The notes beneath the pieces were generated by a model. It saw nothing but the letters and a program-made list of their open reading frames with translations. It was not told where the DNA came from and ran no database searches. Made by a program: the position numbers and the translations under genes. Shown piece by piece: positions 15,163 to 21,511 of a stretch of DNA of 21,511 nt (position 1 is the first letter of the stretch; each line of letters starts with the position of its first letter). Origin of the DNA: JALZUE01 sp051251725 (GTDB lineage: Bacteria; Pseudomonadota; Gammaproteobacteria; Enterobacterales; Alteromonadaceae); the NCBI GenBank assembly GCA_051251725.1, contig JBPOFN010000055.1, forward strand, positions 1 to 21,511, read 5' to 3'.

Positions 15163-15198
15163 TTTAAGCCTAAGCTTAAAGACACGCTATTTTATACT
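15163..15198 (+). promoter_or_regulatory. aroF promoter region with an inverted repeat
   Basis: TATACT (15193-15198) is a likely -10 box 32 bases before aroF. The perfect dyad TTTAAGC-CTAA-GCTTAAA (15163-15180) covers the place where the -35 would be, so a repressor or activator site there is plausible. It does not fit the TyrR box TGTAAA-N6-TTTACA because the essential G and C are absent. Upstream, 15117-15147 contains several ATCGAT/TATCG elements of unknown meaning. Confidence 0.45.
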
Positions 15199-15229
15199 CA
15201 ATTTATTCATTTAATCACCGGAAAAAACT

Positions 15230-16312
15230 ATGGCAACCAGCGCACCCAAAAGCCGTTTAAACGATATTCATATTAATGCAGAAGATGTATTGATCACGCC
15301 TGAAGCATTACGACAAGAGCTACCTTTACCTGAAAGTGGTCGAGTATTTGTTAAACAAGCTCGAGAAATTATTGCGAATATTGTTCACAAAAAAGACCAT
15401 CGCTTATTGGTGATCACGGGTCCATGCTCCATTCATGACGTTGATGCTGCGAAAGAATATGCGCGTAATTTAAAAGCCTTACATGAACAATATAAAGATA
15501 CCCTTTATATTGTCATGCGGGTTTATTTTGAAAAGCCAAGAACTACCGTTGGTTGGAAAGGGCTAATTAATGACCCGCACATGGACGGCTCATTTGATGT
15601 TGAAGCGGGCTTACGTAAAGCACGTGAATTACTGATTTATTTAACTGAGCTTGGTTTACCACTGGCAACTGAAGCGTTAGATCCGATCAGCCCACAATAC
15701 TTAGCTGAATTATTTAGCTGGTCAGCAATTGGCGCTAGAACGACTGAGTCACAAACACATCGTGAAATGGCCAGTGGATTGTCTATGCCGATTGGATTTA
15801 AAAATGGTACCAATGGCAGCTTAGGCGTAGCAATTAATGCGATGCAATCAGCGTCATCGCCGCATCGTTTTATGGGGATTAACAAACACGGTCAAGTTGC
15901 ATTAATTAAAACCTCAGGTAACCCTGATGGTCACGTAATTTTGCGCGGCGGTAAAAAACCAAATTACGATGCGGAAAATATCGTTATTTGTGAGCAAGAC
16001 CTAGCTAAACAGAACTTAGAACCAAGTTTAGTCGTTGACTGTAGCCATGGTAATTCAAGCAAAGACTATGCTCGTCAGCCAATTGTCGCTCACGATATTT
16101 TTGACCAAATCGTTAACGGTAATGAGTCTATTATTGGTTTGATGTTAGAAAGCCATATTCATGCTGGTAATCAAAGCGCAGATTTACCGCAAGATGAATT
16201 AGCTTATGGTGTTTCAGTTACCGATGCTTGTATTGATTTTCCAACCACGGTTAAATTAATCGAACAAGCCCAAGAAAAACTAGTTAACGTATTGAAATTG
16301 CGTATAAAATAG
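15230..16312 (+). CDS. aroF: DAHP synthase, AroF type
   Basis: A 360-residue class I 3-deoxy-D-arabino-heptulosonate 7-phosphate synthase, the first step of the shikimate pathway (phosphoenolpyruvate plus erythrose 4-phosphate). Motifs: ITGPCSIHD with metal ligand Cys66, VYFEKPRTTVGWKGLINDPH, GARTTESQTHR, GFKNGTNGS, and VDCSHGNSSKD with the metal-binding His; near-identical stretches occur in E. coli AroF. It is followed 26 bases later by tyrA, the arrangement of the E. coli aroF-tyrA operon, which suggests the tyrosine-sensitive isoenzyme. The assignment to AroF over AroG rests on this context; the feedback residues were not tested. A ribosome binding site of CCGGA type lies before the ATG. 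Confidence 0.93.
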   Translation: MATSAPKSRLNDIHINAEDVLITPEALRQELPLPESGRVFVKQAREIIANIVHKKDHRLLVITGPCSIHDVDAAKEYARNLKALHEQYKDTLYIVMRVYFEKPRTTVGWKGLINDPHMDGSFDVEAGLRKARELLIYLTELGLPLATEALDPISPQYLAELFSWSAIGARTTESQTHREMASGLSMPIGFKNGTNGSLGVAINAMQSASSPHRFMGINKHGQVALIKTSGNPDGHVILRGGKKPNYDAENIVICEQDLAKQNLEPSLVVDCSHGNSSKDYARQPIVAHDIFDQIVNGNESIIGLMLESHIHAGNQSADLPQDELAYGVSVTDACIDFPTTVKLIEQAQEKLVNVLKLRIK

Positions 16313-16338
16313 TAATAACTTTATAATAGGTAATAACC

Positions 16339-17472
16339 ATGAGCGATGTTGAACAACGGTTAGGACAATGCCGTGATCAAATTGATGATATTGACAGTCA
16401 ATTGGTTGCGTTGCTTGCTAAGCGTCGTGCTGTCACCAAAAAAGTGGGTGAAATAAAAAGTGAAGTCGGGTTGCCAATTTTTTCTGCCGAGCGTGAAGCT
16501 GCGCTGTTATCTGCGCGCCGAGACGAAGCTATTAGCAAAGGTGTTTCGCCTGAATTAGTCGAAGATATTTTGCGACGCATTATTCAAGACTCTTACAAAA
16601 GCCAAGAAGTTTGTGGTTATCAATGTCTTAATCCTGATTGTAAAAAAGTGGTTGTTATTGGCGGTAAAGGCCAGTTAGGTCGCGTTTTTGTTAATTTATT
16701 TGAGCGCTCTGATTATTCAGTAGTTACGCTTGAAAAAGATGATTGGGATAAAAGTGATGAGATCCTAAGCGGTGCTGGTTTAGTGATTGTTGCTGTCCCT
16801 ATTCGGTTAACCGCAAAAACAATTCGTCAATTAAATCAGCTTGATGACAATTGCATTTTAGCCGATGTTACCAGTATTAAAGAATCGCCTTTGTATGAAA
16901 TGTTAAAGGTGCACTCAGGTCCAGTTATTGGCCTGCACCCAATGTTTGGCCCTGATGTTACTGGTTTAGTTAAGCAAACTATTATTGCCTGTGAAGGCCG
17001 ACATGCTGAGCAATGTCAGTGGCTCTTACAGCAGTTTAAAGTTTGGGGCGCTACCATCTATCCGGTCAGTGCAGAAGCACACGACAAAGCGATGTCTATG
17101 GTGCAAGTGATGCGACATTTCTCAACGATTGCTTATGGTTACCATTTAATGGCTGAAGGTGCCGACATTTCACAGTTAGTTGAAATGAGCTCGCCTATCT
17201 ATCGCTTAGAATTAATTATGGTCGGCCGGTTATTCGCGCAAAACCCGATTTTATACACAGATATTATTTTTAATAATCCTGAAAATATCGGCATGATGAA
17301 ACGTTTTGCTTATCGCTTTTTAGAATTATTAGAAGATGTTGAAAACGAAGACAAAACAGCATTTGTCGAGATGTTTGAACAAGTTTCTAATTGGTTCGGC
17401 GATTATGCCCAAACTTTCTTAGCAGAAAGCAAAGGCATGTTATTGAAAGCAAGTGAATTAAAAAAAAGCTGA
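16339..17472 (+). CDS. tyrA: Chorismate mutase / prephenate dehydrogenase (T-protein)
   Basis: A 377-residue bifunctional enzyme converting chorismate to prephenate and then to 4-hydroxyphenylpyruvate in tyrosine synthesis. The N-terminal AroQ-type mutase domain (about 1-90: QCRDQIDDIDSQLVALLAKR, then KVGEIK) is followed by a prephenate dehydrogenase domain (from about 100) with NAD-binding VVVIGGKGQLG and catalytic-region GLHPMFGPD (near residue 197). Length matches E. coli TyrA (373). Same operon as aroF; four bases separate its stop from the next gene, which is therefore probably cotranscribed. Confidence 0.96.
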   Translation: MSDVEQRLGQCRDQIDDIDSQLVALLAKRRAVTKKVGEIKSEVGLPIFSAEREAALLSARRDEAISKGVSPELVEDILRRIIQDSYKSQEVCGYQCLNPDCKKVVVIGGKGQLGRVFVNLFERSDYSVVTLEKDDWDKSDEILSGAGLVIVAVPIRLTAKTIRQLNQLDDNCILADVTSIKESPLYEMLKVHSGPVIGLHPMFGPDVTGLVKQTIIACEGRHAEQCQWLLQQFKVWGATIYPVSAEAHDKAMSMVQVMRHFSTIAYGYHLMAEGADISQLVEMSSPIYRLELIMVGRLFAQNPILYTDIIFNNPENIGMMKRFAYRFLELLEDVENEDKTAFVEMFEQVSNWFGDYAQTFLAESKGMLLKASELKKS

Positions 17473-17476
17473 TCAT

Positions 17477-17950
17477 ATGAACGCAATCACAGTGTTTTTT
17501 ACTGCATTTTTACTTTTAAGTTGTACGACAAATAATAATGACTACCTCAATGGCAATGTTGATAGTAGCCAGCTGTTTGCGGAAGATTCAGTGTTTTTAG
17601 CCAACTATCAAGCCTTTTCATTAACCGCTGAAGAGGTTGATTTAATCACAAGCCTACCAAAAGCAACAAGAGTCGAAGTGTATTTTGGCCAGTGGTGCGG
17701 CGATAGCCAAAGGGAAGTGCCGCGCTTAGCTAAAACATTATCTTATAATCCCACGATAACGGTTAAATTAATTGCACTGGATTTGAAAAAAGACGACAAC
17801 TTGGGATTAGCTAAAAAAGTAGGAATTAAGTACACACCCAGTATCATCATTTATCATGACACGAATGAAGTTAAACGAATTATCGAACGTCCGAAACACA
17901 GTTGGGCCAAAGATATTGCCTTGGCGCTTGCGAGTCTACCAAATGAATAA
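17477..17950 (+). CDS. Thioredoxin-like lipoprotein with a single active-site Cys
   Basis: A 157-residue protein with a lipoprotein signal (hydrophobic residues 3-15, LLLSC, Cys16 lipidated), placing it on the periplasmic side. The remainder is a thioredoxin fold: YFGQWCGDSQREVPRLAK with W73-C74-G75-D76-S77, and a cis-Pro in KYTPSIII (Pro121). The second Cys of the usual CxxC is Ser77, so a normal dithiol oxidoreductase cycle is not expected; a monothiol or binding role is possible. It lies four bases after tyrA with no terminator between and is probably part of the aroF-tyrA operon, although no link to aromatic synthesis is evident. It converges with the next gene across only 12 bases. Confidence 0.75.
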   Translation: MNAITVFFTAFLLLSCTTNNNDYLNGNVDSSQLFAEDSVFLANYQAFSLTAEEVDLITSLPKATRVEVYFGQWCGDSQREVPRLAKTLSYNPTITVKLIALDLKKDDNLGLAKKVGIKYTPSIIIYHDTNEVKRIIERPKHSWAKDIALALASLPNE

Positions 17951-17962
17951 AGTTAACCCATA

Positions 17963-18556
17963 TTAAAATTGGTAAGAAACACCTAACGAAATTGACGTTT
18001 GGATCCACAGCGCATTTTCAAATTCAGCCAAACAAACACTATTCGGGCACAGAATATCACTTTCATCATCGGTTAACGTAACAAAGCTTCTTAACTCAGT
18101 CACCACAGCTAAATTTTTATCGATTTGGTATCTTGTTCCTAATGCCGCGGTAAAAGAAGGGAATAAATCATCTTTACCGTCTTTCACATCATAATAGGCG
18201 CCGCCTAATCCAATTGAGACAGTGGTGATATAATTGTGCTGGCGAAAGTGAGCAATACCGTTGAAATGAGCATAAATAATATCTATTTCACCAACACCGC
18301 CGCTATTAGTCTCAAAATCATGGTTCGCCGAGGTAAATAGAAACTGTCCTTGGCCGTTTGGTCCATCTTTCCATGAAATGCCTAACGCAAAGTTTTTACT
18401 TGCTTCAACGGCGAGTACTTCGTCGTTTTGGGAAATAAAGTCGTTAGCATAAATTTGACCAATATAGGGGGTAACTTCAATTGCTGAGCTAGAAAAGGCA
18501 GTTAAAAAAAGTAAGCTGATCAAACTTTTTTTAATGGTTGGTTTTACTAGGTACAT
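17963..18556 (-). CDS. Small outer membrane beta-barrel-like protein
   Basis: A 197-residue protein with a Sec signal peptide (Lys9-Lys10, hydrophobic 11-20, cleavage probably after SSSA at 22-25). The mature part alternates polar and hydrophobic residues, is rich in Gly, Tyr and Phe, and ends in SLGVSYQF with a C-terminal Phe, the usual signal for outer membrane barrel insertion. At under 175 mature residues it would make about eight strands, OmpA/OmpW-like in size. Two Cys (about 170 and 175, CPNSVC) could form a disulfide in a surface loop. No specific family recognised. It stands on the minus strand with its own ATG; the gene upstream (18640-19197) is on the same strand 83 bases away. Confidence 0.65.
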   Translation of the reverse strand: MYLVKPTIKKSLISLLFLTAFSSSAIEVTPYIGQIYANDFISQNDEVLAVEASKNFALGISWKDGPNGQGQFLFTSANHDFETNSGGVGEIDIIYAHFNGIAHFRQHNYITTVSIGLGGAYYDVKDGKDDLFPSFTAALGTRYQIDKNLAVVTELRSFVTLTDDESDILCPNSVCLAEFENALWIQTSISLGVSYQF

Positions 18557-18639
18557 TGGGTTACATCCTAAGTTGTTTTTATCTATAGATTAACAGCTTA
18601 CCTTTATAACAAGACATTTCAATAAAAATAAAATAATCG

Positions 18640-19197
18640 TTAAGGTAATTGCAGCAAAGCTAAATGAAATAAAGTAATAAAAGCTTGGTCTGCCGGTAAG
18701 CCTTTGTTCATTATAGTTGAATTTAATACTATGTCTTGTTCACCGGTTGAGTTTTTAATGACCGCGCTTTTAACCATGAACAATGGAAACTTTTCATTAT
18801 CGGTTTTAGCCAGTGCCATTTGCTTTAAAGAACGCTCGATATTCGCCAACATGTTTTTGTTGGCAAGGCCACCGGTTAATGTTTTTTCAAGATCAACAAA
18901 GCTAACTTTTTCAAGCTCAATGATTTCTTCTTTTAACGACTTTTCATTGAGCTGATATGTGATCGCGCCGACAGTTAAGATCACTGTTTGCTCAGCGGTT
19001 ACGGTAAGTTGCTGTAACTCACCACTAGCTTGCTGTACTACGGCATTACCGACAGTGACTTCATAACCTAAAACTTTGCTGCCAATATTCGCGAATTGCG
19101 ATTGAAGATAAGCTTGAAAGGAAATATTAGCTAAGCCCCACAAAGCAGCCCCTAACAGGAGAAAGATTGAGAGGACAAACAGAGATAATTTGTTCAT
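18640..19197 (-). CDS. AsmA-like single-pass membrane protein
   Basis: A 185-residue protein with one N-terminal membrane segment (residues 4-24) and no cleavage site, so the rest is probably periplasmic. The pattern GSKVLGYEVTVGNAVV, then GELQQLTV, EEIIELEKVSFVDLEKTL and a Met/Asn-rich helix resembles the short AsmA-like domains found in many proteobacterial envelope proteins (beta-strand repeats, then I-x-I-D/E-x-V-x-I/V). The AsmA assignment is by pattern only and function is unknown; larger AsmA-like proteins take part in lipid transport. No good terminator is visible behind it. Confidence 0.55.
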   Translation of the reverse strand: MNKLSLFVLSIFLLLGAALWGLANISFQAYLQSQFANIGSKVLGYEVTVGNAVVQQASGELQQLTVTAEQTVILTVGAITYQLNEKSLKEEIIELEKVSFVDLEKTLTGGLANKNMLANIERSLKQMALAKTDNEKFPLFMVKSAVIKNSTGEQDIVLNSTIMNKGLPADQAFITLFHLALLQLP

Positions 19198-19294
19198 GTA
19201 ATTAGGTTACTTAATATGGGTTGCCTTACTAGTGTAACTAAAAACAGAATATGAAAATATCAGATTTACCAAATTAGTACTGATTAAATAAAGC

Positions 19295-19323
19295 TTGTAT
19301 AAAAAATGTACATATAGTATAAA
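19295..19323 (+). promoter_or_regulatory. Promoter of the small membrane protein gene
   Basis: TTGTAT (19295-19300), a 17-base spacer and TATAAA (19318-19323), 36 bases before the GTG at 19360. Confidence 0.6.
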
Positions 19324-19359
19324 TTTCATAATAATATCAATAATAAATAGGATGTCGTT

Positions 19360-19770
19360 GTGCCTAGGTTAAATAAAAAGTTGTGGTCATTTAATGTTGG
19401 CTGCATTATTTCAGGTTCATTTATTTGGTTTGCGGATCTTTCAAAAAGCCTTCCTATTCCTAAGTTTGTACTTTCAAATCAAGTTATTAGTATCGATTTA
19501 TATTTTAATTTTACTGTTGTTTGTTTGGCGGTATTACTGACGTCGTTATTGATGTGGGTGATGAAAAGCATGTTAAATGTTCACAGTAGCGAACATACCT
19601 TTTGGCTAGTATTACCAATATTAACTTTTTTGATCCTTACCGCAGTGGTCGCCAATGTCCTCATTATGACAATGCTGAACGCGGCTATTCCTGCTTTAAT
19701 AGTGATATTGTTTAGTGCTAGAAAGAAAAAAGAACGACGAATTTTTGATATGGAAAAGGCGCTAAATTAG
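19360..19770 (+). CDS. Small membrane protein of unknown function
   Basis: A 136-residue protein with about four hydrophobic segments (about 10-26, 48-68, 79-98, 100-118) and a basic cytoplasmic tail (ARKKKERR). I do not recognise a family. The start is GTG 19360 with AGGA about 8 bases upstream; the nearby ATG at 19352 is in another frame and stops at once. The last codons (GCG CTA AAT TAG) form the left target duplication of the adjoining insertion sequence. The uninterrupted sequence, rebuilt by removing the element and one repeat, has the same stop, so the protein is intact although its terminator was split. Confidence 0.6.
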   Translation: MPRLNKKLWSFNVGCIISGSFIWFADLSKSLPIPKFVLSNQVISIDLYFNFTVVCLAVLLTSLLMWVMKSMLNVHSSEHTFWLVLPILTFLILTAVVANVLIMTMLNAAIPALIVILFSARKKKERRIFDMEKALN

Positions 19771-19771
19771 C
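19762..19771. repeat. Left target-site duplication
   Basis: CTAAATTAGC, identical to 21197-21206. Ten bases fits the 9-13 range of IS4-family elements. Confidence 0.9.
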
Positions 19772-19772
19772 T

Positions 19773-19806
19773 AATGCCAGTCGTTTAAGAACGAGTGGCA
19801 TTTTTT
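19773..19806 (+). terminator. Terminator-like hairpin at the left end of the IS
   Basis: AATGCCAGTCGTT (19773-19785) pairs with AACGAGTGGCATT (19790-19802) with a single mismatch around loop TAAG, followed by T residues (19801-19806, then CTTT). In the plus direction this is an intrinsic terminator, so transcription of the small membrane protein gene would stop within the element. The transposase stop codon TAA lies in its loop-proximal part. Confidence 0.7.
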
Positions 19807-21116
19807 CTTTTATATCTACATGGATATTTCTGGGCTTTCCCCAGTACAGCTCTAGGGTATGATTTTCGCATTCTTTTCTCTGGTAATATAAGTCGCTTAC
19901 CACTTTCCCGAAGTGATTTTAACTTTTTAGGTATGGTACCCGGACTTCGACCTGAGCACCATAAAAATTCATCTTGTATTAGGTATAGAGCATTGATAAA
20001 ACTGATCCGCAACGGCGGTACGTTATGGACTTTTGCTATCGCTGCCATTTCCAATCTAACGATATTGTAAGTGGTAAGTATCCCCCATATCTCTTGGTAT
20101 ACACCTTCACTTTTTAGACTTCTTAATACCGGTTTATTTGATAATTGATACTGCTTCAACTCGCCATAACTTTGTTCGATCTCCCACCGTTGCCAATAAA
20201 CATCAAGCAAGTCTTCTCGCGGGTATATTACTGGGCATAAGCACGAGGTTATAAAGCCTTTTATTTCTCCCTTAGGGCTTGGTATGAGTATTAATCTCGC
20301 TTGCCATGTATCACCAAGGTAAGGTGCTGACTTTTTCGCTTGTGGCGAGACTGGCATATCGATTAAGTGGTCATGCTCACTATATGACTCAATAATTTCA
20401 TAACGCATTTTATTTTTGATTGGCGTTAACCAGTGGCTATTGGTGCTAGCTCCTTGCCAACTGGTGAATAATTCAGCCGAGAAGAATCCACGGTCAAATA
20501 GCGTCAATGAATTATCTGGTGACGAGCCAACTAATTGTTGAGCATAACTTATTTCACTACAGGTAACGGGCCCAAAGGCAGCATCAGATAATAAATGCGT
20601 TCGGGTCGACATGAGTGTCACCGCTAAAACTGAAGGAAAATTTGCAGTGCGTTGAGCATAACCAAAGTGATTATTGTCTGGCGTATCTTGTGTTTTGAAT
20701 TGAGTACCGTCAACACTGAGTAATTTTAATCCACAGACTTCATCGAAGTCTTGATGTTTTTCCCACTCTGCGGCGGTATGCTTGAACAAATATTTCATCG
20801 GCTCAGCGCCAAGTTTCTCTTTTCCCTTAATGATGCTGCTTGTTGCGAGTGGAGGTAAGTCTCCCTTAGCGTCAGGAAAAGCGAGTTCTAACTTATCGCA
20901 AACCTCAGGTATAGAGCGGTTTCTTAGTAATCCAATCCCAAGTACCAACCACACAGCTTGCTCAGCTGGAAATCGGCGTTTACGAACAGATGCTCTTCCT
21001 GTTTGTTTGACAGCCTCTTCAACCCATTCAGACGGAATGTGTTTAGTGAATGCGTCAATATCATGCTCTTGGCAAAACTCAGAAGTAAGATGTAATTCTT
21101 TTAAAAATTCAGACAT
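19785..21116 (-). CDS. IS4-family transposase
   Basis: A 443-residue DDE transposase that cuts and joins the ends of the surrounding element. The N-terminal IS4 domain (IPSEWVEEAV, GRASVRKRRFPAEQAVWLVL) precedes the catalytic RNase H-like core: first Asp in SVDGTQF (Asp136), second in LFDRGFF (Asp208) and the YREK signature YWQRWEIEQSYGELK (Tyr307, Arg310, Glu314, Lys321) with exact Y-2-R-3-E-6-K spacing. The C-terminus is basic (KYPCRYKRKN). I chose ATG 21116; a TTG at 21131 would add five residues but lies inside a hairpin. Neither start has a good ribosome binding site, consistent with low expression. Confidence 0.93.
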   Translation of the reverse strand: MSEFLKELHLTSEFCQEHDIDAFTKHIPSEWVEEAVKQTGRASVRKRRFPAEQAVWLVLGIGLLRNRSIPEVCDKLELAFPDAKGDLPPLATSSIIKGKEKLGAEPMKYLFKHTAAEWEKHQDFDEVCGLKLLSVDGTQFKTQDTPDNNHFGYAQRTANFPSVLAVTLMSTRTHLLSDAAFGPVTCSEISYAQQLVGSSPDNSLTLFDRGFFSAELFTSWQGASTNSHWLTPIKNKMRYEIIESYSEHDHLIDMPVSPQAKKSAPYLGDTWQARLILIPSPKGEIKGFITSCLCPVIYPREDLLDVYWQRWEIEQSYGELKQYQLSNKPVLRSLKSEGVYQEIWGILTTYNIVRLEMAAIAKVHNVPPLRISFINALYLIQDEFLWCSGRSPGTIPKKLKSLRESGKRLILPEKRMRKSYPRAVLGKAQKYPCRYKRKNATRS

Positions 21117-21120
21117 AAAA

Positions 21121-21148
21121 ATAGGCCACAATTTGCATTGTGGCCTAT
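21121..21148 (-). promoter_or_regulatory. Hairpin in front of the transposase start
   Basis: A perfect 12-bp stem: 21137-21148 pairs with 21121-21132 around a 4-base loop, followed on the minus strand by TTTT just before ATG 21116. RNA entering from pheA would contain the whole hairpin, whereas RNA from the element's own promoter would start inside its first arm. It also holds a 9-codon frame (ATG 21138 to TGA 21109) that overlaps the transposase ATG and could couple translation. Confidence 0.7.
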
Positions 21149-21174
21149 TATGAGCCCATTGAAAGATCGGTCAA
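21147..21174 (-). promoter_or_regulatory. Transposase promoter with GATC site
   Basis: Minus strand TTGACC (21174-21169), a 16-base spacer and CATAAT (21152-21147). A GATC (21165-21168) lies between the boxes and a second (21186-21189) in the right terminal repeat, as in Dam-controlled IS10 and IS50. Confidence 0.65.
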
Positions 21175-21196
21175 ATAGCTAAAACGATCGGCATTA

Positions 21197-21206
21197 CTAA
21201 ATTAGC
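21197..21206. repeat. Right target-site duplication
   Basis: CTAAATTAGC, identical to 19762-19771. With the following GCCTTTTTT it is the right half of the split terminator. Confidence 0.9.
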
Positions 21207-21247
21207 GCCTTTTTTAATGGGTAAATTGTACTGCTTATATTATTGTT

Positions 21248-21511
21248 TTAATCAGCAGAAAAAGCACTGCTTGGTACCGTTGTTGGGCTGATATGCTCAA
21301 TTGGGTAACAACCTAACACTTTAATAAAGTTTGTTAACGCCGTTAACTCAGTTAACGTTTCTTGCATCAATAAGCTTTTTAAATTGCCTTCTAAATCAAT
21401 ATAAAACATCTCTTCCCAAGGACGACCTTGAATCGGGCGAGACTCTAACTTCACCATATTGATGCCTTTCTCTTTTAATACCACTAAGCATTCAACGAGA
21501 GCACCTGGCTT
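21248..21511 (-). CDS. pheA: Chorismate mutase / prephenate dehydratase, C-terminal part (window edge)
   Basis: The frame is open at the right edge, so only the last 87 residues are seen. They form the end of the regulatory ACT domain of PheA-type prephenate dehydratase: KPGALVE, then LESRPIQGRPWEEMFYIDLE, and LGCYPIE near the end. In this family the GALV and ESRP motifs bind phenylalanine for feedback inhibition. Prephenate dehydratase makes phenylpyruvate for phenylalanine synthesis; the N-terminal mutase and dehydratase domains lie outside the window. The location beside aroF-tyrA matches the E. coli pheA-tyrA-aroF cluster, but four genes and an IS lie between. Its downstream terminator was split by the IS. 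Confidence 0.93.
   Translation of the reverse strand, partial: KPGALVECLVVLKEKGINMVKLESRPIQGRPWEEMFYIDLEGNLKSLLMQETLTELTALTNFIKVLGCYPIEHISPTTVPSSAFSAD

Larger units (their letters stand above)
19772..21196 (-). mobile_element. Complete IS4-family insertion sequence, 1425 bp
   Basis: Imperfect terminal inverted repeats of about 18 bases: TAATGCCAGTCGTTTAAG at 19772-19789, and the complement of 21179-21196 read as TAATGCCGATCGTTTTAG (15 of 18 match). It is flanked by exact 10-base duplications CTAAATTAGC. A full-length transposase with all catalytic residues lies inside on the minus strand. Size, repeat length and duplication length fit the IS4 family. Intact ends, intact transposase and identical duplications suggest a fairly recent insertion that may still be mobile. 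The exact IS name cannot be given without a database search. Confidence 0.92.

Noticed and set aside
15117..15180. TyrR box upstream of aroF
   Set aside because: No TGTAAA-N6-TTTACA; the single TTTACA lacks a partner at the right distance and the dyad lacks the essential G/C.
20782..21153. Plus-strand open frame of 123 codons in the IS
   Set aside because: It lies wholly opposite the transposase gene, has no ribosome binding site and no recognisable protein features.

Overview
The window looks like chromosomal DNA of a marine gammaproteobacterium of the Alteromonadales, most likely Colwelliaceae (Colwellia/Thalassotalea-like). This is inferred from its low GC, gammaproteobacterial protein families throughout, and the gene order. 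Two conserved blocks known from Escherichia coli are present: ffh - ypjD(corE) - yfjD(corB) with rpsP-rimM-trmD-rplS, and aroF-tyrA-pheA. They lie close together here as they do in E. coli, but other genes sit between and inside them.

Layout, left to right. Positions 1-300 hold two related, gene-free units, each ending in the same minus-strand hairpin and T-run; they look like tandem small-RNA genes. Next come a lipoprotein with a lytic-transglycosylase-like domain (452-1075) and an LpxL-family acyltransferase (1479-2348). A 727-base gap between convergent genes follows and carries five DnaA-box-like 9-mers within 91 bases (2850-2940). Minus-strand genes corB-like, ypjD-like and an SO_0444-type Cu/Zn efflux permease (3076-6446) face away from ffh (6643-8028). 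Between ffh and the ribosomal operon lie a small unknown gene, a small secreted-protein gene broken by an internal stop, and a LytS/LytTR two-component pair. Then come rpsP-rimM-trmD-rplS (10708-12688) with a recognisable promoter and terminator, acs, aroF-tyrA, and a thioredoxin-like lipoprotein.

The right end holds a small outer-membrane-type protein, an AsmA-like protein, a small membrane protein, an intact 1425-bp IS4-family insertion sequence (19772-21196), and the C-terminal end of pheA running off the edge on the minus strand.

How the parts work together: the conserved blocks cover membrane-protein targeting (Ffh), ribosome and tRNA maturation, acetate activation, and entry to and branching of aromatic amino acid synthesis (AroF, TyrA, PheA). 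The most notable non-coding signals are the tandem small-RNA candidates, the DnaA-box cluster outside any promoter context, and the insertion sequence. The last is bounded by a 10-bp target duplication centred on the loop of what was a two-way transcription terminator. Its own start region resembles IS10/IS50 regulation: GATC sites in the promoter and right end, and a hairpin that forms fully only on read-through RNA.
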